From a virus: a stretch of 35,694 nucleotides of DNA. The stretch spans positions 1 through 35,694 of IMG/VR virus record IMGVR_UViG_3300048589_001332; one strand, written 5' to 3'. The translations under genes and the position numbers were made by a program. Positions 30,801 to 35,694 of the stretch are shown piece after piece. How positions within the stretch are numbered: position 1 is the stretch's first letter; the number at the start of each line of letters is the position of its first letter. A model generated the notes under the pieces. It did no database searches, was not told the origin of the DNA, and saw nothing but the letters and a program-made list of their open reading frames with translations.

Positions 30801-31447
30801 CGATTAATGATAAATATCGCAAAAGAGAAGCAAAACTCAAGGCTGAGGCATTCAGAAAACAAAAAGCTGCCGATATATTGCAGGCAATAATTAACGGTGC
30901 TTTGGCTATTACCAAAACTTTTGCAGCTTACGGTTTTACTCCGGCCGGATGGGCAGCTGCTATTGGGCAGGGAATTGCCACAGGGGCACAGGTAGCCACT
31001 ATTGCATCTACAAAAGTTCCTCAATACTCAAAAGGTAAATACCAGGTAACTGGTGCTGATGACAACCGCACATATCATGCAAGTTTTATAGGTACTCCAA
31101 AAACCGGCATTATTGCAAGGCCGAGCCTTATTGCAGAAAACGGGGGAGAGCTTATTATTGATGCTCCTACTACCAGCAAAATGATGGCCAACGCGCCCGG
31201 GCTGGTAAGGGCAATTTACCGCATGGCGGGTAAGGTTCCGCAGCGGGCAGATGGCAGTTATCCTGCTGATATGTATCCGGACGGCAGCAATCAGGGTGGA
31301 ATGATTATGATTCCGCGCGAATATCTTTCCGTTTTTTCAAATCTTGAAAATACACTCAGAAAAGGTGTTAATGCAAAACTTTCGCTTTTCGATCTTAAAG
31401 AATTTGAAGGCAACGAAAGCGATATTGAAAATGCTTCCGGCTTCTGA
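27821..31447 (+). CDS. Tail tape measure protein
   Basis: 1208 residues, the longest gene, with the TP901-type tape-measure core (about residues 150-450: RLGGISKQAKISIADILGYA, GAINELGSSS-like stretch, MSATAFQNFIMKLT, GLEGARAVGVLSAMAG). N-terminal 100 residues are coiled coil (LRELEEGTSKLAKELRTLEK). Hydrophobic segments lie near residues 145-165, 500-520, 580-600 and 1025-1070. A second coiled-coil stretch lies around residues 960-1020. The length suggests a long tail, so a siphovirus-like or myovirus-like virion. It determines tail length and helps DNA entry. Confident. Confidence 0.92.
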   Translation: MADLAIDRAQLEIIIKNDESRKRLRELEEGTSKLAKELRTLEKQGKKDTEAYREKEAAIRRNRAEMDRLINTIGLTGLTMKELKKRQSELNLIMAQMDPRTPEYKKLEAQLAQVSGRIRELRGGANEAGVSLKGMADGFNRYFGMVTTFLASITGLVLGFRSLAEKVAHMDDVYSDVMKTTKKTRDEVVELNEEFKQWDTRTAREQLNLLARDAGKLGRESRKDILDFVEAGNQINVALGEDLGDDAIKNIGKMVGVYQDATQQLQNIGLKEQMLAVGSAINELGSSSTASEPYLVSFAGRLGGISKQAKISIADILGYASALDQDMQAVEMSATAFQNFIMKLTADPAKFARIAGLEVKSFSNLLKTDANAAIKQVLTSMNERGGFQELIPIFEEMGLEGARAVGVLSAMAGSIEKIDEAQKISNQAMVDGTSITAEYNIKNNNLQAGLEKARKAFLEKALVLGEKLTPALTRSTNGFAYIIKILTELPRFIRENQIPLILLAGAFLALQAAKIKVIAASALEHIMLQKGIGLKIKDAIVLKALLVQEQYRLAMVGKTTIAQKAAAIATATWRSALLALGGPLGLAVMGVTGLIAAIKLYDQRNSESLRLEAVKQQRLNSINEINKQLNITYNATSNIIRDINSLNFEQIQNLSDLTAATIKQAEADLLAAKIKQQITQEENTRVGIWDRIKNQFLSFNNTWAATIRNNETAKERGKEAAAQFNDEISALEQNISDLKTQHQEMTNILTAEAKADKIAATTISQFEEKARLLSIALRSVNKDSEDYNRINAKLTEVNKELNKANTKILDDNAKLITAYQELSNLAGQYKDHLTDLVMQGDLTEAMKVGQLLSSLQAAQKFIDDIVAAGGNLDVVIDKVKTGIIDKGQEQSIFSFDGKGNKILSDDWVNQLFDEYEATVDQLVNPENASDMQKVQLPMFDKEFFLNQTEVLSNAAFNIWKNKQDQQYEYELNRLNRAREAELANKNLTEAQKDAINDKYRKREAKLKAEAFRKQKAADILQAIINGALAITKTFAAYGFTPAGWAAAIGQGIATGAQVATIASTKVPQYSKGKYQVTGADDNRTYHASFIGTPKTGIIARPSLIAENGGELIIDAPTTSKMMANAPGLVRAIYRMAGKVPQRADGSYPADMYPDGSNQGGMIMIPREYLSVFSNLENTLRKGVNAKLSLFDLKEFEGNESDIENASGF

Positions 31448-31449
31448 TT

Positions 31450-31487
31450 TTGTCCTTTTGCCGGCATAAAAACCAAATTATTATTGC
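31450..31487 (+). promoter_or_regulatory. Phage-type promoter for the distal tail operon
   Basis: TTGTCCTTT (31450-31458) and TATTATTGC (31479-31487); ATG exactly 3 nt later (AGC). The box begins 3 nt after the tape-measure stop codon, with no terminator between. Confidence 0.82.
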
Positions 31488-31490
31488 AGC

Positions 31491-32678
31491 ATGATCACTG
31501 TAACAAAAAAATCACCGGTAGTAGCATTGTGCGATAATCCAATGCTTTTTGAGTTTACCACCGATTTACCATCGGGTACCGAAGATATGTTTATCCTGGT
31601 GCAGCCATGGTTTTCATCTGATAATTCTGTGGCGGGTGAAGAAAAGTTGTTTCCGCCCCTTCCCGGATCGGCAGATGTGCTGCTGAATGAGTACCTGCGT
31701 ACCGGACTCAATCAGCTGAAGCAGTTTGTTTTCCCGGAACAGGGAAACTCTCCCTGGTTATCGCGCAACCTTATAAGGGAATATAAGCTCCGTATACAGG
31801 AGTGTTATATGGACGATGGTGATCCTGTGGTAGTAACAACCTGGCTCGAAGACAGGTATGTGGTACGAGGCAAGATCCCGCGCTGGATAAGTGCTTATTT
31901 TTATTCGCGCTGGACCAGTTACTGGGATTGGGTTGTTAGCCAGAAGGCTTTTCTTACCTTCTCGCCAAAAACGCTTTACACCCGCCCTGAGCAAATTCAG
32001 AAGCTCTATTTTATGGTTTACTGGGCAAATCAGGCAGGCGAAAAGCTTACACTGAAGCTCAATATCAGGTTTACTGATGGAACTACAGCTGATTATACAC
32101 CAGCACAGGAAACTGCAGAAATTTCGCGTTACGAGATTTATGAATTTCAGGTAGGTTACAGTGTGCTTGGCCTGGCCAATTGGGCTGCAACTAATCATCC
32201 CGGAAAGGAAATAGCAAGTTACCGGGTAACTGCAATGAGCGGCAGTACTGCTGTGAGCGAAACAAGGACTTACATACTCGATCATGCTGTTGATGCCGGA
32301 ATACAAATCATTTTTGCAAACAGCGCTGGAGGTTACGATACTTTGCTGGCTTATGGCAAAAATGAGCTGCAATCGGAGTATGAGTTTGAGAATGCAGAAC
32401 AACAGAGCCCAGGAGTTTCAAACCTGCCCGAAAAAGTGCAGCATTATTCAGGCAACAAAATCGTCAGAACCTGCCGAACCGGTTACATTTCTGCTGAAAT
32501 GGCACAGTACATGCCCGAGCTTTTTGAGAGCAAAGAGCGTTACGAGGTAAGCGGATCGGCTCTGGTACCGATTGTTTTACTTAACGCTAAAGTAGTAACA
32601 GCAAAAGACAATGAAAATCTTTTTTATGCCGAGTTTGAGTATGAATATGCCTTGAACCAAAAAGTGGAGGTAGGCTGA
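31491..32678 (+). CDS. Distal tail/baseplate-type protein, 395 aa
   Basis: First gene after the tape measure, where distal tail (Dit) proteins lie. The N-terminal 130 residues are beta-rich (MLFEFTTDLPSGTEDMFILV, YKLRIQECYMDDGDPVVVTT); the middle part is beta with aromatic residues (WISAYFYSRWTSYWDWVVSQ), then LTLKLNIRFTDGTTADYTPA; the C-terminal 100 residues contain NLPEKVQHYSGNKIVRTCRT. No known family firmly matched. Leaderless start supports the ATG chosen. Confidence 0.65.
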   Translation: MITVTKKSPVVALCDNPMLFEFTTDLPSGTEDMFILVQPWFSSDNSVAGEEKLFPPLPGSADVLLNEYLRTGLNQLKQFVFPEQGNSPWLSRNLIREYKLRIQECYMDDGDPVVVTTWLEDRYVVRGKIPRWISAYFYSRWTSYWDWVVSQKAFLTFSPKTLYTRPEQIQKLYFMVYWANQAGEKLTLKLNIRFTDGTTADYTPAQETAEISRYEIYEFQVGYSVLGLANWAATNHPGKEIASYRVTAMSGSTAVSETRTYILDHAVDAGIQIIFANSAGGYDTLLAYGKNELQSEYEFENAEQQSPGVSNLPEKVQHYSGNKIVRTCRTGYISAEMAQYMPELFESKERYEVSGSALVPIVLLNAKVVTAKDNENLFYAEFEYEYALNQKVEVG

Positions 32679-33376
32679 TGAAAAACTGGAAATTTGTTTG
32701 GGGGCAGAAAGGCCGTAAGCCTAGCGTTAATCAGCTCGATCACGAGACCATTGCAAAGGACAAGGAAACCGGAACTATGTGGGTTCTGGCCGAAAGTTCT
32801 GGTGGGGAAAAAGATGTGGTCGAGTTTGGTGGATCTGCATCAGCAGATAACCACCCCCGGGCTCACCAGATTGACAGCGCAGATGATCACCCCGCAGTAC
32901 CCGAAGCCGATTACAACAAACTGGTTGCCACAAATGCCGAAACAGGGGAAATTGAGTTAATTAGCAAAGATTCTTTTAGTGGTGAATCTTTGCTGCTACA
33001 GGCTGATACAAGTACATTCAGCGGCCTGCGGGTACAACTTACTGCAGGCGAAAATCTTTCAAAGGGGCAGGCTTGCTATATGTCAGCCGCAAAAATGTAC
33101 CGTGGAGATGCAGATGCAATTGCAACGTCTTATTGCTTTGCCGTAGCTACTGATACAATCAGCGCCGATGCCAGCGGAATATTTATGCTGCTTGGTATTA
33201 TTGGCGGATACAGCAGCCTTACGCCAGGCGCTCCTGTATTCCTGAGTTCATCTCCAGGCGCTTTAACTCAGGCAACACCAACCGGCACAAATAAAATTGT
33301 ACAAATACTTGGAGTTGCCATTAGTGCAACACATATCTACTTTAATCCTGATCTGGCTCAGGTAGAGCTTTTGTAA
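32678..33376 (+). CDS. Tail fibre or fibre-attachment protein, 232 aa
   Basis: Start shares a base with the previous stop (TGATG). N-terminal part (FVWGQKGRKPSVNQLDHETI, TGTMWVLAESSGG) is a short attachment region; a His-rich piece (ADNHPRAHQIDSADDHPAVP) follows. The C-terminal domain (VQLTAGENLSKGQACYMSAA, GYSSLTPGAPVFLSSSPGAL, THIYFNPDLAQVELL) is the capped beta domain common at fibre tips. Probably part of the host-recognition apparatus with the next gene. Confidence 0.7.
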   Translation: MKNWKFVWGQKGRKPSVNQLDHETIAKDKETGTMWVLAESSGGEKDVVEFGGSASADNHPRAHQIDSADDHPAVPEADYNKLVATNAETGEIELISKDSFSGESLLLQADTSTFSGLRVQLTAGENLSKGQACYMSAAKMYRGDADAIATSYCFAVATDTISADASGIFMLLGIIGGYSSLTPGAPVFLSSSPGALTQATPTGTNKIVQILGVAISATHIYFNPDLAQVELL

Positions 33377-33377
33377 T

Positions 33378-35513
33378 ATGGCAGCAAGATATTGGGTAGG
33401 CGGAACCGGCAACTGGAACGACACAGCCCGTTGGAGCGAAACATCCGGCGGTGTTGGTGGTGCAAGTATTCCAACAAGCGATGATGATGTTTTTTTTGAT
33501 TCAAATTCATTCACAGCTTCAAGCATTGTCGATATAGGTAGTGAAGTATCATGCAAAAGCATGGATTGGGGCGACATAAATCAATCAGTCATATTCCTAA
33601 ATAATGCAACTAATGGTATTTATACAGGTTATAATATAAATATATACGGGTCGCTTACTTTATCAAATTTAATGACAGTTACTTGCGGTTCTCGTGGTTT
33701 TATTTACTTCCGCTCAACCGAAGCTGAGACAATAACATCAAATGGCCTGTTAATGACTTTACCAGGCGTTTATTTTGATGGTGCTGGAGGCAAATGGACT
33801 TTAACAGACGACTTTTATACTTCATCAACTGATACTTCATCCGGAGGCCAAATTAGTTTCGCTAATGGAGAATTTGATGTAAATGGACATACTGTCACTT
33901 GTCGTACTATCCAGATTCTAAATGGAACTAAAACAATAACTTTTGGAAGTGGGACTATTAAAACAAATAATTTTTCAAACAATTATTCTGGTCTAACTAT
34001 AAACGCAGGAACGGGCACTTTACAAATAGGGCCTTTTTATCGTACTTCAATAACATCAAACAGCACAATTACAGTGTATAATCTTACAATATTAGGTGTT
34101 GCTCAGTCAGTTTATTTTGCAAGCGCTGAATTTCAGATGACTACAAATATTGTTGTAACTAATTTGCTTACAATAAAGGGATCAGGGCAAGGAGTAAACA
34201 GGCTATTCATTAGCCCAGGGCTAAATTCTTCAACTGTAAAAAGATCATTTACTGCAGAAAGTGTTATTGTAGAGTATGCAGATTTTTATGATATTATTGG
34301 ACTTGGAAATGCAGATTGGGATTTATCAGCAATTACAGGTGGTGCTGGGGATGGCGGCGGAAATGAAAATATAACATTTACAACTCCTAAAACAATTTAT
34401 TGGTTTGGCAATTCAGGAAATTATTCTGACATTACAAAATGGTTTACTGCTACAAACGGAGGCGGCACCCCAAACCAATTTCCTATGATACAAGATGTTA
34501 TGATTTTCGATGAAAATAGTATATCTGATGATTCAACTATTACACTCGATGTCACTCTTCTTGGGCAGATTGATTGTTTATCTGTTTTGCATGAACTTTC
34601 ATTTTTAAGTTCTGGCTTATATACAGCATCTCTAAGGCTTTTTGGCTCGCTATATTTTAATAATTTATGTACATTATTTAATGGTTCGATTACTTTACAT
34701 GGAGGAGGTAATTATGAAATAGATATTAGCACAAATACAATTGGGTCACTTTCTGTTTTATCCAGGGGTACATGGTCTTTAATTAATAATCTTAACATTG
34801 CACAACTCATATACCTAAGAAATGGTACGTTTGATATGAATAATTATGATGTTACAACACCAAATTTACAAATAAATGCAGGAACTTATTATTTAAGAAG
34901 CGGTACGCTTACTTTAGCCGGATATACAACAAGCTTTCAATTTGGTGCAGGAACTTTCGAAGGAAGTAACGGCACATTAATTAATAATCCATCGGCCGGA
35001 TCAAGTAATACAACAATGTACTTAAAAAGCGGGACAATAATTAAAAACGTTCAATTTAAAGGATTGTCAACAGGCACAGTACAGTTAAGGTTTACTGGTT
35101 CAACGTCAGCTTATTGTATATTTGAAAATGTAACAATTGATGCAGGACGTAAATTATCTATACTTCAAAGTCAAACAGTGCGTGTAAATACTTTTGTTGC
35201 GATAGGCTCTCCAGATAATAATATCACATTAACAGCCTTTGTTACATCCGGAAGTATTACAAGCCCATTTAAATTGCTAAACTTATCATATAATGATATT
35301 ACCGTCGAATATTGCGACATTTCATGGAGCAATGTAACCGGTACGACAAAGATCAAAACCTTTATGAACAAAACCTGGGCAAGCATTAAATCCGGCATAG
35401 GTGTATTAAAAGCCGGTATAGGCAAAATAATGGGCGTAGCGGTGGAAAGCAAGTGGATTGCAAACAATTCAACCGATTCGGGCAATAATACCGGGTGGAA
35501 ATTCAACCCTTGA
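33378..35513 (+). CDS. Large beta-solenoid tail fibre/adhesin, 711 aa
   Basis: Two similar halves, each starting with the same signature: RYWVGGTGNWND at residues 4-15 and IYWFGNSGNYSD near 340-351, both followed by an Asp-rich piece (DDVFFDSNSF; DVMIFDENSI) and rows of short beta strands rich in Thr, Ser, Asn and Gly. This is the pattern of beta-helix fibres and adhesins. The C-terminus (WIANNSTDSGNNTGWKFNP) is typical for the group. The coding sequence between about 33480 and 35330 is clearly richer in A/T than its two ends, as if the middle had been replaced. Likely the receptor-binding protein. Confidence 0.75.
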   Translation: MAARYWVGGTGNWNDTARWSETSGGVGGASIPTSDDDVFFDSNSFTASSIVDIGSEVSCKSMDWGDINQSVIFLNNATNGIYTGYNINIYGSLTLSNLMTVTCGSRGFIYFRSTEAETITSNGLLMTLPGVYFDGAGGKWTLTDDFYTSSTDTSSGGQISFANGEFDVNGHTVTCRTIQILNGTKTITFGSGTIKTNNFSNNYSGLTINAGTGTLQIGPFYRTSITSNSTITVYNLTILGVAQSVYFASAEFQMTTNIVVTNLLTIKGSGQGVNRLFISPGLNSSTVKRSFTAESVIVEYADFYDIIGLGNADWDLSAITGGAGDGGGNENITFTTPKTIYWFGNSGNYSDITKWFTATNGGGTPNQFPMIQDVMIFDENSISDDSTITLDVTLLGQIDCLSVLHELSFLSSGLYTASLRLFGSLYFNNLCTLFNGSITLHGGGNYEIDISTNTIGSLSVLSRGTWSLINNLNIAQLIYLRNGTFDMNNYDVTTPNLQINAGTYYLRSGTLTLAGYTTSFQFGAGTFEGSNGTLINNPSAGSSNTTMYLKSGTIIKNVQFKGLSTGTVQLRFTGSTSAYCIFENVTIDAGRKLSILQSQTVRVNTFVAIGSPDNNITLTAFVTSGSITSPFKLLNLSYNDITVEYCDISWSNVTGTTKIKTFMNKTWASIKSGIGVLKAGIGKIMGVAVESKWIANNSTDSGNNTGWKFNP

Positions 35514-35526
35514 TTGCTTTTAAATT

Positions 35527-35564
35527 TTGTCCTTTCTGTTTTTTGATTCTGATATTATACTTGC
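35527..35564 (+). promoter_or_regulatory. Phage-type promoter for the last, truncated gene
   Basis: TTGTCCTTT (35527-35535) and TATACTTGC (35556-35564). A leader of 18 nt, largely A, precedes the ATG at 35583. Confidence 0.8.
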
Positions 35565-35582
35565 ACAAAAAAAAACAACGCC

Positions 35583-35694
35583 ATGTTACTAGCAACTCAA
35601 GACGGACAGCCCATCAATTTGATAATTACTAAAACCCCGCGCAATATTCCTGCCGGCAATGGTTTTAAGCGTTCAAATAATTTAGGTTTCTTTG
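35583..35694 (+). CDS. Start of a further gene, cut by the window end
   Basis: An open frame starts MLLATQDGQPINLIITKTPR and runs to the end of the window (37 codons). A good A-rich leader and a phage-type promoter support it. The product cannot be named; position suggests another tail or fibre-associated gene. Confidence 0.65.
   Translation, partial: MLLATQDGQPINLIITKTPRNIPAGNGFKRSNNLGFF

Noticed and set aside
31758-32402. A 214-codon minus-strand frame within the distal tail gene
   Set aside because: Shadow of a well-supported + strand gene; composition (Cys, Ile, Ser rich) is that of antisense translation and no promoter is seen.

Overview
The window reads as most of a temperate tailed phage (prophage) of a Bacteroidetes host. 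The protein set is phage: tyrosine recombinase, S49 prohead protease with scaffold-like tail, HK97-type major capsid protein, small and large terminase, portal, connector proteins, amidase lysis cassette, antirepressor, a 1208-residue tape measure and tail fibres. The host assignment rests on TAnnTTTG-type -7 boxes, A-rich leaders in place of Shine-Dalgarno sites in front of most genes, and a DUF4468-type exported protein. All convincing genes are on the + strand. No rRNA, tRNA or CRISPR was seen.

Layout. 1-1015: flank and integrase behind a 23-bp inverted repeat. 1016-1761: non-coding, with a terminator, a row of small GC hairpins and a duplicated AT-rich repeat module. 1762-7011: two unknown small proteins, protease/scaffold, capsid, a second virion-type protein and a glycosyltransferase-like protein. 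7153-10988: packaging operon (unknown protein, PLD-type nuclease, two small-terminase candidates, large terminase). 10989-11969: non-coding, with nested inverted repeats, an array of TGTAAACC sites in two orientations and a 48-bp repeat. 11970-18706: accessory island (ArdC antirestriction, SymE-like toxin, then a six-gene operon with an SNF2 helicase, an IbrA-like PAPS-reductase-family protein, an IbrB-like ParB protein and an XRE regulator). 18818-26958: exported protein, portal, connectors, lysis genes, putative tail-assembly genes, an exported DUF4468 protein and an antirepressor module with a structured leader RNA. 27019-35694: tail operons, ending in a truncated gene.

Regulation. Eight sites share one bipartite motif, a TTGTCCTTT-like box followed at exactly the same distance by a TAnnTTTGC-like -7 box. 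They precede virion gene groups plus one exported protein. In three cases the start codon lies exactly 3 nt after TTGC, which implies leaderless mRNA. The accessory island lacks this motif and uses host-like promoters, one carrying a 22-bp palindrome. The antirepressor gene has a host-like promoter and a roughly 170-nt leader that resembles the C4 antisense RNA of P1/P7-type phages.

The strongest leads are the phage-specific promoter family with leaderless starts, the helicase/IbrA/IbrB/XRE operon, the C4-like RNA-antirepressor switch, the Ser-rich tails on virion proteins next to a glycosyltransferase-like gene, and the nested scaffold start inside the protease gene. All functions are read from the sequence by eye; no database search was possible.
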